Of a DNA stretch of 6,436 bases, positions 1 through 6,334 are shown one piece after another. The stretch is from CAZNLL01 sp964573885 (lineage in GTDB: Bacteria > Desulfobacterota > DSM-4660 > Desulfatiglandales > Desulfatiglandaceae): positions 1-6,436 of the forward strand of contig CAZNLL010000174.1 of the NCBI GenBank assembly GCA_964573885.1, read 5' to 3'. Numbering within the stretch: the first letter of the stretch is position 1; every line of letters begins with the position of its first letter. The notes beneath the pieces were generated by a model. The model worked only from the letters and a program-made list of their open reading frames with translations. It ran no database searches and was not told the DNA's origin. Made by a program: the position numbers and the translations under genes.

Positions 1-103
1 TTTGCAATAAAACCCCTTTTTCTCTTAATGCGACAAGATTCCAGTGGATAACGGTCAGTAAAGACAACATTAAGGTTAACACGACACCAACGGCTAGGGC
101 AAT
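1..103 (-). CDS. Possible N-terminal fragment of an unidentified membrane-anchored protein (runs off the left edge)
   Basis: Read on the minus strand, the frame through positions 103-2 gives a basic stretch (KKERQ, just upstream of 103), about 20 hydrophobic residues (ALAVGVVLTLMLSLLTVI), then HWNLVALREKG. That is the shape of a signal anchor or first transmembrane helix. No ATG, GTG or TTG precedes the helix in this frame before a TAG at 152-154; only an ATT at 103-101 follows a GGAG at suitable distance. An ATG at 140-138 lies in another frame and would join this one if the A6 tract at 122-117 (minus strand) had one A fewer. Leucine is mostly TTA, unlike the CTG/CTC-rich genes to the right, and base composition is AT-rich. 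The product cannot be identified, and chance hydrophobicity remains possible. Confidence 0.25.
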   Translation of the reverse strand, partial: MALAVGVVLTLMLSLLTVIHWNLVALREKGVLLQ

Positions 104-264
104 GCCTTGGCGCTCCTTTTTTGTTTGCCCCTGAAACCATGAGTGTAATATCTATAAGATTGAACCGTGAAGAGCCACATGCTTCGTCTTGCCATCCTGA
201 ATCCCTGCTGTTCCAACACCCTCACGTCCATCAATTCATCGAGGCCAACAACGTCCCTGGAGTA

Positions 265-294
265 TTGGATTCGGGGGCAGTGGTGTGTTATATT
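265..294 (+). promoter_or_regulatory. Candidate sigma70 promoter for pdxA-uvrA
   Basis: A -35-like TTGGAT (265-270) lies 18 bases before a -10-like TATATT (289-294), which is preceded by TG at 286-287, forming an extended -10. The -10 matches consensus at five of six positions; the -35 matches only the TTG. Transcription would start near 301 and leave a leader of about 50 bases before the TTG start of pdxA. It is the only reasonable promoter I found upstream of the two genes. This is a call by eye, without transcript data. Confidence 0.4.
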
Positions 295-316
295 TAAATG
301 TTTGAAGTCTTTAATC

Positions 317-346
317 TGCCCCCTAAAGGGGGGAACCAAGGAGGGA
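317..346 (+). repeat. C-run/G-run hairpin and purine-rich ribosome-binding segment in the pdxA leader
   Basis: CCCCC (319-323), TAAA, then GGGGGG (328-333) can form a short stem. It is followed by GAACCAAGGAGGG, which supplies the Shine-Dalgarno sequence AAGGAGG (338-344), 7 bases before the TTG at 352. The order (C-run, CTAAAG, G-run, AAGGAGGG) resembles the small C-rich/G-rich dispersed repeats seen between genes in many deltaproteobacteria. Whether it is repeated in this genome cannot be tested from one copy. Confidence 0.35.
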
Positions 347-351
347 ATCAC

Positions 352-1374
352 TTGAATGACCTGCCGCTCATAGGCATTACCATGGGCGATCCTTCAGGCA
401 TCGGCCCGGAGATCATTGTCAAGGCCTTGGCCGATGAGGAGACTCAGGGCCGTTGCTGGCCCGTGGTCTTGGGAGACCTTGGGGTGCTTTCCAGGTGCGC
501 CTTGAGGGCGGGAGAGAAAACCGCCTTTAAAGGCCTCACCCATGTCCGGGATTGGAAGCCCATACCGGGCAGAATTCCTGTCCTGTCCGTATCCGCCTTA
601 GGAGAAGAGGCGGCCCTCCCGGGCCGACCCACCCTGGAAGGGGGAAAGGCCATGGTGGAATACATCCTCCGGGCCGTGGATATGACCATGGAGGGCGAAC
701 TTGAGGCCATGGTCACCTGTCCTATCAGCAAGGCCCTCATGCACCGGGCCGGATACCGCTACGACGGCCATACCGAGCTCATTTCCCAGGTGACCAAGTG
801 CCGGGATGTGGTCATGATGCTGGCTGGGGAGCGGCTTCGGGTTGCCCTGGTGACCATCCACCGGCCCCTCAAGGATGTACCCGCCGCCTTGGACCAGGAA
901 AAGATCCTTAAAACCATTCTCATTACGGCCCAAGCCCTTTCCCGGGATTTCGGTTTGCCCAAACCCCGGGTCGGGGTGGCCGCCCTCAATCCCCACGCCG
1001 GCGAAGAGGGCCTCTTCGGCAGGGAAGAGATGGAGATCATCGGCCCTGCCGTGAAAAGGGCGGGGGAAAGGGGCCTCCACGTGGAAGGCCCTCTCCCTGC
1101 GGATACCCTTTTTTATTGGGCCGCCGCGGGCCGATTCGATGCCGTGGTGGCCATGTACCACGACCAGGGGCTCATTGCGTTGAAACTGCTTCACTTTTCA
1201 GATGGGGTCAATGTTACCCTGGGCCTGCCAATTATCAGGACCTCCGTGGATCACGGCACGGCCTACGATATTGCAGGCACGGGCCGGGCCGATCCCTCGA
1301 GCTTGAAGGCCGCTGTAAAAATGGCCGCCTTCATGGTCAAAAACAGGAGGGCCGGGTCGGGCCCTAAGGGGTAG
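352..1374 (+). CDS. pdxA: 4-hydroxythreonine-4-phosphate dehydrogenase PdxA
   Basis: This enzyme carries out the NAD-dependent oxidation of 4-phosphohydroxy-L-threonine in the DXP-dependent pathway to pyridoxal phosphate; it is cytosolic and needs a divalent metal. With the TTG start the protein has 340 residues, close to the usual ~330. The N-terminal MGDPSGIGPEI (11-21) is the family hallmark. GHTE (139-142) carries the substrate-binding His/Thr. The three metal-ligand histidines are visible as H170 (VTIH), H215 (NPHAGEEG) and H270 (MYHDQG), with the same spacing as H166, H211 and H266 of the E. coli enzyme. TTG at 352 is preferred because AAGGAGG lies 7 bases upstream and the protein then starts just before the conserved LIGITMGDPSG. 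An upstream ATG at 298 would add 18 residues translated from the leader hairpin. uvrA follows after 20 bases, so the two are probably cotranscribed. Confidence 0.95.
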   Translation: MNDLPLIGITMGDPSGIGPEIIVKALADEETQGRCWPVVLGDLGVLSRCALRAGEKTAFKGLTHVRDWKPIPGRIPVLSVSALGEEAALPGRPTLEGGKAMVEYILRAVDMTMEGELEAMVTCPISKALMHRAGYRYDGHTELISQVTKCRDVVMMLAGERLRVALVTIHRPLKDVPAALDQEKILKTILITAQALSRDFGLPKPRVGVAALNPHAGEEGLFGREEMEIIGPAVKRAGERGLHVEGPLPADTLFYWAAAGRFDAVVAMYHDQGLIALKLLHFSDGVNVTLGLPIIRTSVDHGTAYDIAGTGRADPSSLKAAVKMAAFMVKNRRAGSGPKG

Positions 1375-1394
1375 ACGGGCGTGGGGCCGGTGCC

Positions 1395-4211
1395 ATGGAC
1401 TATATAAAGATCAGGGGAGCCAGACAGCACAACCTCAAAGGGGTTTCCCTGGACATACCCAGGAATCGCCTCGTGGTGATTACAGGCCTTTCGGGCTCGG
1501 GAAAATCCTCCCTGGCCTTCGACACCATCTATGCAGAGGGCCAGAGAAGATACGTGGAGTCTCTCTCCGCCTATGCCCGTCAGTTCCTGGAGCAAATGGA
1601 CAAGCCCGATGTGGATGCTATTGAAGGGCTGTCTCCGGCCATTTCCATCGAACAGAGGAAATCGGCCCACAACCCCCGCTCTACGGTGGGCACGGTTACG
1701 GAGATATACGATTATTTGAGGCTTCTCTTCGCCAGAACCGGGGAGACCTATTGTCCCAAGTGCGGTCTCAGGATCACTTCCCAGACCACCCAGCAGATTG
1801 TGGACCAGGTCCTGGCCCTGGAGGAGGGGACACGGGTCCAGATCCTGGCCCCTCTGGTGGAAGGCCGGAAGGGGGAACACGCCCAGCTGCTCTCAAGGCT
1901 CCGTAAGGACGGGTTTACGCGGGTCAAGATGGACGGTGAGATCAGACCCCTGGATGAACCCATCCGCCTGGACAGGAATAAGAAACACGATCTGAGCGTG
2001 GTGGTGGACAGGCTGGTCATCAAAAAAGACATTATCCAGCGCCTGACAGATTCCATGGAGCTTACCCTGGCCCTGGCGGAGGGCAAGGCGGTGGTGGACG
2101 TGCTGGGGTCGGGAGAGATCCTGTTCAGCCAGAAGGCGGTTTGTCCCCGGTGCAACCTGAGCCTGCCGGAGCTGACCCCCCAGATGTTCTCCTTCAACAA
2201 TCCCCAGGGGGCCTGCCCGGAGTGTGGAGGCCTGGGCACAAAGCGCTATTTTGACCCGGACCTGGTCATCCCGGACGCCCGGCTCTCCCTGAGGGAAGGC
2301 GCCATCAAGCCCTGGGCCAACCGTCATTCCGTCTACTTCCAGCAGATGCTGGATGCCCTGTGCCATCATTACGGGGTGGATGTGTACAGCCCCTTCAGCG
2401 CCCTTCCGGAATCCATTCAAAAGGCCTTTCTCTATGGATCGGGCCGGGAGGAGATCACCTTTTATTTTGAAAAGGACGGCCGGAGGTATGATTATACCCG
2501 GCCCTTTGAAGGGGTGATCCCCAACCTGGAGAGGCGATACCGGGAAACAGACTCCTACCAGGTTCGTGATGACATTGAACGATACATGAGCATCCGGGCC
2601 TGCCCGGCCTGCGGAGGGGCAAGGTTGAAGCCCGTGAGCCTGGCCGTGAGGGTGGGAAGTAGGGCGATCCATGAAATCACTTCCTTGTCCATTGAAAAGG
2701 CTTACGCCTTTTTTGAAGGCCTGGAACTGGGGCCCAAGGAAAAGAAAATCGCAGAAAGGGTGTTAAAGGAGATCACCGACCGCCTTCGTTTCCTTAAGAG
2801 CGTGGGCCTGGATTACCTCACCCTGGACCGGTCCTCGGCCACCCTTTCAGGGGGGGAAGACCAGAGGATCCGGCTTGCCACCCAGATCAGTTCAGGCCTG
2901 GCAGGCGTGCTCTATGTGCTGGATGAGCCCACCATCGGACTCCACCGGCGGGACAATCTCCGTCTGTTGGAGAACCTGAGGCGTCTCAAGGACCTGGGCA
3001 ATACGGTCCTGGTGGTGGAGCACGACGGGGAGACCATCCTGGCCGCCGATCATGTCATTGATATGGGCCCGGAGGCGGGGATCAAAGGGGGGCAAGTGGT
3101 CTTTGAGGGAAGCCCTCAGGACCTCCTTTGCAATGAGTCCTCCCTGACGGGTCAGTATCTTTCGGGCCAAAAACGCATACCCGTGCCGGGGTCCAGGAGA
3201 AGGGGAAAGGACAGGTCCCTCCTCATCAAGGGCGCACGGGAGAATAACCTGAAGGATATTGATGTTGAGATCCCCCTGGGCACCCTGACCTGTCTGACCG
3301 GTGTCTCTGGCTCGGGCAAGAGCAGCCTCATAAACGGGATCCTTTACCCGGCCCTGTGCCATCAGCTTTACCGGTCCAGACCAAGGACGGGTCGCGTGGA
3401 CTCCGTCCAGGGGGTCCGTTATATCGACAAGGTGGTCAATATCGACCAGAGCGCCATCGGCAGGACGCCCCGCTCCAATCCCGCCACCTATACCGGAACC
3501 TTTGCCCCCATCCGCGAACTCTTTTCAATGCTCCCGGAATCCAAGGCCCGGGGATACAAGCCCGGGCGGTTCAGTTTTAATGTCAAGGGCGGGAGGTGTG
3601 AGGCGTGCAGGGGAGAGGGCATTATCAAGATCGAGATGCATTTCCTCCCGGATGTGTATGTGACCTGCGAGGCCTGCAGGGGCCTGCGCTACAACCGTGA
3701 CACCCTGGAAATCGCCTATAAGGGATACAATATCGCCCAGATCCTGGATATGACGGTCAATCAGGCGTACCGTTTCTTTGAGACCATCCCGGCCGTGAGG
3801 AACAAGTTGCAGACCATGGTGGACGTGGGTCTGGGTTATGTGAAGCTGGGGCAGCCCGCCACCACCCTTTCGGGAGGGGAGGCCCAGAGAATAAAACTTT
3901 CCAAGGAATTGAGCAAAAAGGGGACAGGAAGGACCCTGTATCTCCTGGATGAGCCGACAACAGGCCTCCACTTCGCCGATATCCAAAAGCTGCTTGAGGT
4001 ATTGGGCTTCCTGGTGGACCTGGGAAATACGGTGCTGGTGATCGAGCACAACCTGGACGTCATTAAAACGGCGGATCACATTATCGATCTGGGCCCGGAA
4101 GGCGGGGATCAGGGGGGCTATGTGGTAGCCCAAGGGACACCGGAGGAAGTGGCCCGGGTGACATCTTCTTATACGGGCCGGTTCCTGGCGGCGGAACTTC
4201 ACCTCCCGTAG
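1395..4211 (+). CDS. uvrA: Excinuclease ABC subunit A (UvrA)
   Basis: UvrA is the damage-sensing ATPase of nucleotide excision repair: it dimerises, loads UvrB on damaged DNA and then leaves. At 938 residues it matches the usual length (E. coli 940). Both ABC modules are present: Walker A GLSGSGKSSL (31-40, K37) and GVSGSGKSSL (636-645, K642); signatures LSGGEDQ (484-490) and LSGGEAQ (825-831); Walker B LYVLDEP (506-512) and LYLLDEP (848-854). Zinc-type Cys pairs are C250/C253 with C274/C277, and C735/C738 with C758/C761; C120/C123 and C403/C406 probably form the further zinc site known in Gram-positive UvrA. The first signature has Asp489 where Ala or Ser is usual. ATG 1395 is the only in-frame start before MDYIKIRGARQHNLK, but only a weak GGGG precedes it, so translation may depend on coupling to pdxA, 20 bases upstream. 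No LexA-type box is evident. Confidence 0.97.
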   Translation: MDYIKIRGARQHNLKGVSLDIPRNRLVVITGLSGSGKSSLAFDTIYAEGQRRYVESLSAYARQFLEQMDKPDVDAIEGLSPAISIEQRKSAHNPRSTVGTVTEIYDYLRLLFARTGETYCPKCGLRITSQTTQQIVDQVLALEEGTRVQILAPLVEGRKGEHAQLLSRLRKDGFTRVKMDGEIRPLDEPIRLDRNKKHDLSVVVDRLVIKKDIIQRLTDSMELTLALAEGKAVVDVLGSGEILFSQKAVCPRCNLSLPELTPQMFSFNNPQGACPECGGLGTKRYFDPDLVIPDARLSLREGAIKPWANRHSVYFQQMLDALCHHYGVDVYSPFSALPESIQKAFLYGSGREEITFYFEKDGRRYDYTRPFEGVIPNLERRYRETDSYQVRDDIERYMSIRACPACGGARLKPVSLAVRVGSRAIHEITSLSIEKAYAFFEGLELGPKEKKIAERVLKEITDRLRFLKSVGLDYLTLDRSSATLSGGEDQRIRLATQISSGLAGVLYVLDEPTIGLHRRDNLRLLENLRRLKDLGNTVLVVEHDGETILAADHVIDMGPEAGIKGGQVVFEGSPQDLLCNESSLTGQYLSGQKRIPVPGSRRRGKDRSLLIKGARENNLKDIDVEIPLGTLTCLTGVSGSGKSSLINGILYPALCHQLYRSRPRTGRVDSVQGVRYIDKVVNIDQSAIGRTPRSNPATYTGTFAPIRELFSMLPESKARGYKPGRFSFNVKGGRCEACRGEGIIKIEMHFLPDVYVTCEACRGLRYNRDTLEIAYKGYNIAQILDMTVNQAYRFFETIPAVRNKLQTMVDVGLGYVKLGQPATTLSGGEAQRIKLSKELSKKGTGRTLYLLDEPTTGLHFADIQKLLEVLGFLVDLGNTVLVIEHNLDVIKTADHIIDLGPEGGDQGGYVVAQGTPEEVARVTSSYTGRFLAAELHLP

Positions 4212-4220
4212 AAAGGGGGT

Positions 4221-4856
4221 CTATGGGGATTTGGCCAGATGGTAGGCCAGGTTTTCAAGTTTTACCGTAAAGTCAACGTTTTCAACCACACAGCACTCCG
4301 GGGTCCTCAGGTGGATGGGGGCGAAATTCAAGATGGCCATGACTTGGGCGTCCATAAGCAGATCGGCCACCCGCTGGGCCTCCAGGGGAGGGGTGGTAAT
4401 AACCCCTATCTCGACATTCAGTTTCCAGACCCGTTCCCTGATATGCCTTGTGGATTCAATAGTCAGCCCGCATGGAAGGGATACCCCTACCTTCTTGGGG
4501 TCTGAATCAAAGGCGGCCACAAAATGATACCCCCTTATCTTGAAGTTCTCGTTCTCAACCAGGGCCTTTCCCAGGTTGCCCATTCCTACAATGCACAAGG
4601 TCCATGTCCTGTCCGTACCCAGGATGGCCTTGATTTCTTGGAGCAGGTCTCTGACTTCATATCCCACACCGCGCACCCCGAATTCACCGAAATAGGCCAG
4701 ATCTTTCCGTACCTGGGCCGGATTTACCCGACACATTTCCGCCAATTTTTCAGACGAGACCACCGGGGTCCCGCTTTTTAAGAGCGCCTCCAGGGGCCTG
4801 GAGTAAAGGGCCAGCCGTTCAATGGTGGCATTCGGTATTTTAGCGTCCTTACTCAT
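4221..4856 (-). CDS. rex: Redox-sensing transcriptional repressor Rex
   Basis: Rex is a homodimeric repressor that binds DNA when NADH/NAD+ is low and lets go when NADH binds, controlling fermentation and respiration genes. The 211 residues match the family length. The N-terminal winged helix includes KIPNATIERLALY (6-18), the recognition region NPAQVRKDLAYFGEFG (45-60) and RGVGY (62-66). The Rossmann domain has IVGMGNLGKAL (89-99) with the GxGxxG loop, and FDSDPKKVG (116-124), whose acidic residues fit adenosine-ribose binding. ILNFAP (175-180), ENVDFTVKLENLAYHL (192-207) and the C-terminal helix swapped between subunits are typical. The ATG at 4856 fits the family N-terminus, but the nearest Shine-Dalgarno sequence lies 18 bases upstream. 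A near-consensus Rex box at 4936-4953 points to autoregulation. The gene converges on uvrA with 9 bases between stop codons. Confidence 0.96.
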   Translation of the reverse strand: MSKDAKIPNATIERLALYSRPLEALLKSGTPVVSSEKLAEMCRVNPAQVRKDLAYFGEFGVRGVGYEVRDLLQEIKAILGTDRTWTLCIVGMGNLGKALVENENFKIRGYHFVAAFDSDPKKVGVSLPCGLTIESTRHIRERVWKLNVEIGVITTPPLEAQRVADLLMDAQVMAILNFAPIHLRTPECCVVENVDFTVKLENLAYHLAKSP

Positions 4857-4881
4857 GGGTGCAGGCCAAAAAGGACCTCCT
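4849..4881 (-). promoter_or_regulatory. Unusual rex translation-initiation region with an overlapping mini-ORF
   Basis: On the minus strand a strong AGGAGGT (4881-4875) sits 18 bases before the rex ATG (4856-4854), too far for normal initiation. It is 5 bases before a TTG (4869-4867) that opens a six-codon frame, TTG GCC TGC ACC CAT GAG, closed by TAA at 4851-4849. That stop overlaps the rex start region (ATGAGTAAG), so ribosomes ending on the mini-ORF could restart at rex. A CCTCC at 4897-4893 could pair with GGAGG (4880-4876) across a 12-base loop and hide the ribosome-binding site. The sequences are plain to see; the coupling and masking roles are inference. Confidence 0.3.
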
Positions 4882-4935
4882 CTTTAATCCGGGGAGGCAA
4901 AAAAAGAAAAAAATCGCCACGGGGGACAAGAGATA

Positions 4936-4953
4936 TTGTGAAATAATGCACAT
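4936..4953. promoter_or_regulatory. Rex operator (ROP site) upstream of rex
   Basis: TTGTGAAATAATGCACAT matches 16 of 18 positions of the commonly cited Rex consensus TTGTGAAATAATTCACAA, including both TGTGAA/CAC core regions. It lies 80 bases upstream of the rex start and just past the atpE terminator, so it most likely controls rex itself. It overlaps by three bases a perfect 12-base palindrome, CATAATATTATG (4951-4962), which may contain promoter -10 sequence or a second protein contact. I could not assign a convincing -35/-10 pair. Confidence 0.8.
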
Positions 4954-4964
4954 AATATTATGCA

Positions 4965-4990
4965 GAAAAGGGGGCCTCATGAGGCCCCCT
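4965..4990 (-). terminator. Intrinsic terminator after atpE
   Basis: A perfect 22-base palindrome spans 4969-4990, with arm AGGGGGCCTCA reading into its own complement. Allowing for a small loop at the centre this gives a very stable GC stem. Read on the minus strand, it begins 13 bases after the atpE stop codon and is followed directly by TTTTC, a short U-tract. On the plus strand no T-run directly follows, so it acts mainly for the atp transcript. It separates that transcript from rex. Confidence 0.85.
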
Positions 4991-5003
4991 GTCTAGAGCC
5001 TTT

Positions 5004-5381
5004 TTAACCGCCTAAGGATTTCACGATGAGTTCGTGCATACCGCCCAGGTCCGGAATCTTGAAGACAAGGATGAAACAGATGACCAGGGCATAAATACAG
5101 AGCGACTCGATCAAGGCCAGACCGATAATCATGGTGGTCATGATCTTCCCGCCTGCTTCAGGGTTTCTGGCCGTTCCTTGCAGGGCGCCGTTGATGGCAT
5201 TACCCATGCCGACACCGGTACCCAGGGCCGCCAGTCCAATCCCGATACCGCATGCGATGGCGATACCGAAAAAGACCCATAGGCCAGCTGCCTTGACAGC
5301 GGCATCCTCGGCCAAGGCCATGGATGCGGTTCCCAAGATCAGTACTATGGTCAGGACCCCAATGAACCTTTTCTTAGACAT
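5004..5381 (-). CDS. atpE: F0F1 ATP synthase subunit c, with N-terminal signal-like extension
   Basis: Subunit c forms the rotating ring of the F0 sector in the inner membrane; each copy carries one ion on a helix-2 carboxylate. Of the 125 residues, about 1-24 form a signal-peptide-like leader (MSKKRF, hydrophobic core, ASMALA before EDAA). The mature part of about 100 residues then has the usual size. Helix 1 is glycine-rich (35-66, GVGMGNAINGAL), the polar loop is ARNPEA (71-76), and helix 2 (80-107) carries the ion-binding Glu92 in GLALIESLCIYALV. The Gln used for Na+ binding in helix 1 of Na+-type c subunits is replaced by Met59, favouring H+, although Ser93 follows the Glu. An AGGAGG sits 5-6 bases before the ATG. 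The gene lies 62 bases after atpB and ends at a strong terminator. Subunit c is needed in more copies than subunit a. Confidence 0.96.
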   Translation of the reverse strand: MSKKRFIGVLTIVLILGTASMALAEDAAVKAAGLWVFFGIAIACGIGIGLAALGTGVGMGNAINGALQGTARNPEAGGKIMTTMIIGLALIESLCIYALVICFILVFKIPDLGGMHELIVKSLGG

Positions 5382-5443
5382 GTAGACCTCCTTTCCTTAA
5401 GTTTATTTACGGCCTTCTTCCAAAATCGTGCGCCCAACAGGGC

Positions 5444-6133
5444 TTAATGGGCTTCTTCCATAGAGCCCACAAAATACATGATGGAGAGGAGCATGAATAC
5501 GAGGGCCTGGATCAGGCTTACCAGGATACCCAGGAAGAGGATGGGCAAGGGAGCCAGGTAAAGTCCCGCCAGGGCGAAGAGGATGGCAAGGACCATCTCT
5601 TTGCCGAAAATATTTCCAAAAAGCCGCACGCTCAATGACATGATACGGGCCACATGGCCGATGATTTCAATGGGAAGCATCAGGGGGGCAAGCCACCACA
5701 CAGGCCCCAGGAAATGCTTGATATATTTTGCGCCATGGAACTTGATTCCTATGATATGGGTCAGAACAAAGGTGCACAGGGCCATGGAAAGGGTCGTATT
5801 GAGGTTGGCCGTGGGCGAGAAGAAACCGGGTATGAGACCCATCAGGTTACACACCAGGATGTAGAGGAAGATGGTGGCCACAAAGGGGAAGAAGAATCTG
5901 CCCTCCGGACCGGTGATCTCAACCATAAAATTCTTAAGACCCTGGATAATAACTTCAAAGAAATTTTGTCCTTTTTTGGGAAGGAGACTGACACCCCTGG
6001 CAAATAAAAGGGCGCTCACAATAAGGATGAGCATGGCAAACCAGGAGTGGGTCACATGGGAGTAATGGTGGGCAAAATGCTCCAACCCAATGGATGATAA
6101 GATTGAATCAATAAAGAAAATCGGATGTTCCAT
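5444..6133 (-). CDS. atpB: F0F1 ATP synthase subunit a
   Basis: Subunit a is the fixed membrane channel beside the c-ring, providing the two half-channels for ion flow. At 229 residues it has the size of short bacterial a subunits and five or six membrane segments. Visible signatures are GLKNFM...EITGPEGRFFFPFVATIFLYI (65-92), CNLMGLIPG (95-103), PTANLNTTLSMAL (107-119) and SLSVRLFGNIFGKEM (166-180), with the essential Arg170 (equivalent to E. coli R210) and Glu179 (E. coli E219 position). Gln209 in LIQALVFMLLSIMYF matches E. coli Q252. The ATG follows the subunit I stop codon by 3 bases, with a GGGGAGG 11 bases upstream inside the preceding gene, so coupled translation is likely. No F1 or stalk-b gene is seen nearby, matching the split atp loci of many Desulfobacterota. 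Confidence 0.97.
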   Translation of the reverse strand: MEHPIFFIDSILSSIGLEHFAHHYSHVTHSWFAMLILIVSALLFARGVSLLPKKGQNFFEVIIQGLKNFMVEITGPEGRFFFPFVATIFLYILVCNLMGLIPGFFSPTANLNTTLSMALCTFVLTHIIGIKFHGAKYIKHFLGPVWWLAPLMLPIEIIGHVARIMSLSVRLFGNIFGKEMVLAILFALAGLYLAPLPILFLGILVSLIQALVFMLLSIMYFVGSMEEAH

Positions 6134-6136
6134 AAC

Positions 6137-6334
6137 CTATATAGCCTCCCCGGATGAAATTTTCCAAGCAGCACGAATTCCAATATGAATGATGCTGATG
6201 ACCACGATGGAAAGCCCCACCACGAGCCCCACGGGATGGACCCAGCCCTTGGTGATGAGGATATAGAGGATTATCCCCATAATGGCAAGCCTAAAATAGT
6301 ATTTGGCAATCAGGGCTATTTTGTTGGTCTGCAT
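6137..6334 (-). CDS. atpI: ATP synthase subunit I-like protein, C-terminal half (5' end apparently disrupted)
   Basis: Subunit I proteins are small membrane proteins encoded first in atp operons and thought to help c-ring assembly or cation supply. The 65 residues from the ATG at 6334 hold two hydrophobic helices and a family-like core, KYYFRLAIMGIILYILI then GWVHPVGLVVGLSIVVI. Family members are usually about 120-130 residues with four helices, so this is roughly the C-terminal half. In the same frame upstream of the ATG the similarity goes on (NFNLLQRTIRKAFSPQG, 6388-6338), so the ATG looks internal. A TGA at 6409-6407 then stops the frame, and no ATG, GTG or TTG lies between. The gene is therefore either a real truncation, a frameshift or point error near the window edge, or started from a rare codon. 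Only a weak AAGG precedes the ATG. It ends 3 bases before atpB. Confidence 0.6.
   Translation of the reverse strand: MQTNKIALIAKYYFRLAIMGIILYILITKGWVHPVGLVVGLSIVVISIIHIGIRAAWKISSGEAI

Larger units (their letters stand above)
141..351. other. Intergenic region upstream of pdxA
   Basis: I see no convincing gene here. The open frames on both strands are short and match no family I can name with confidence. The right part carries the candidate pdxA promoter (265-294) and leader. On the minus strand, 234-139 encodes a stretch (LMDVRVLEQQGF...MARRS) faintly like the N-terminal helix-turn-helix of IS21-type transposases, without enough similarity to call a pseudogene. Confidence 0.5.

Noticed and set aside
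298..351. ATG at 298 as the pdxA start
   Set aside because: It adds 18 residues encoded by the leader hairpin, has no good ribosome-binding site, and lies at about the predicted transcription start; TTG at 352 has AAGGAGG at ideal distance and fits the family N-terminus.
167..355. 62-codon plus-strand open frame before pdxA
   Set aside because: It has no ribosome-binding site or family resemblance and overlaps the candidate promoter and pdxA start.
1375..1394. Separate promoter or LexA box for uvrA
   Set aside because: Only 20 bases separate the genes and no -10/-35 or SOS-type palindrome is visible there.
1263..2672. Long minus-strand open frames opposite pdxA and uvrA (205, 163 and 259 codons)
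   Set aside because: They lie antisense to strongly conserved coding sequence, match no family and reflect GC-rich codon composition.
3525..4202. 225-codon minus-strand open frame opposite the end of uvrA
   Set aside because: It is antisense to the second ABC module and zinc region of UvrA, has no recognisable domain and no independent support.
4899..4913. A-rich run (A7 G A7) as a terminator tail for a plus-strand or rex leader hairpin
   Set aside because: On the minus strand it gives T7CT7, but no stable stem precedes it; it is best described as a plain A/T-tract in the rex leader.
5447..6065. Plus-strand open frames opposite atpB and atpE
   Set aside because: The minus strand encodes clear F0 subunits with all key residues; the opposite frames are shadows.
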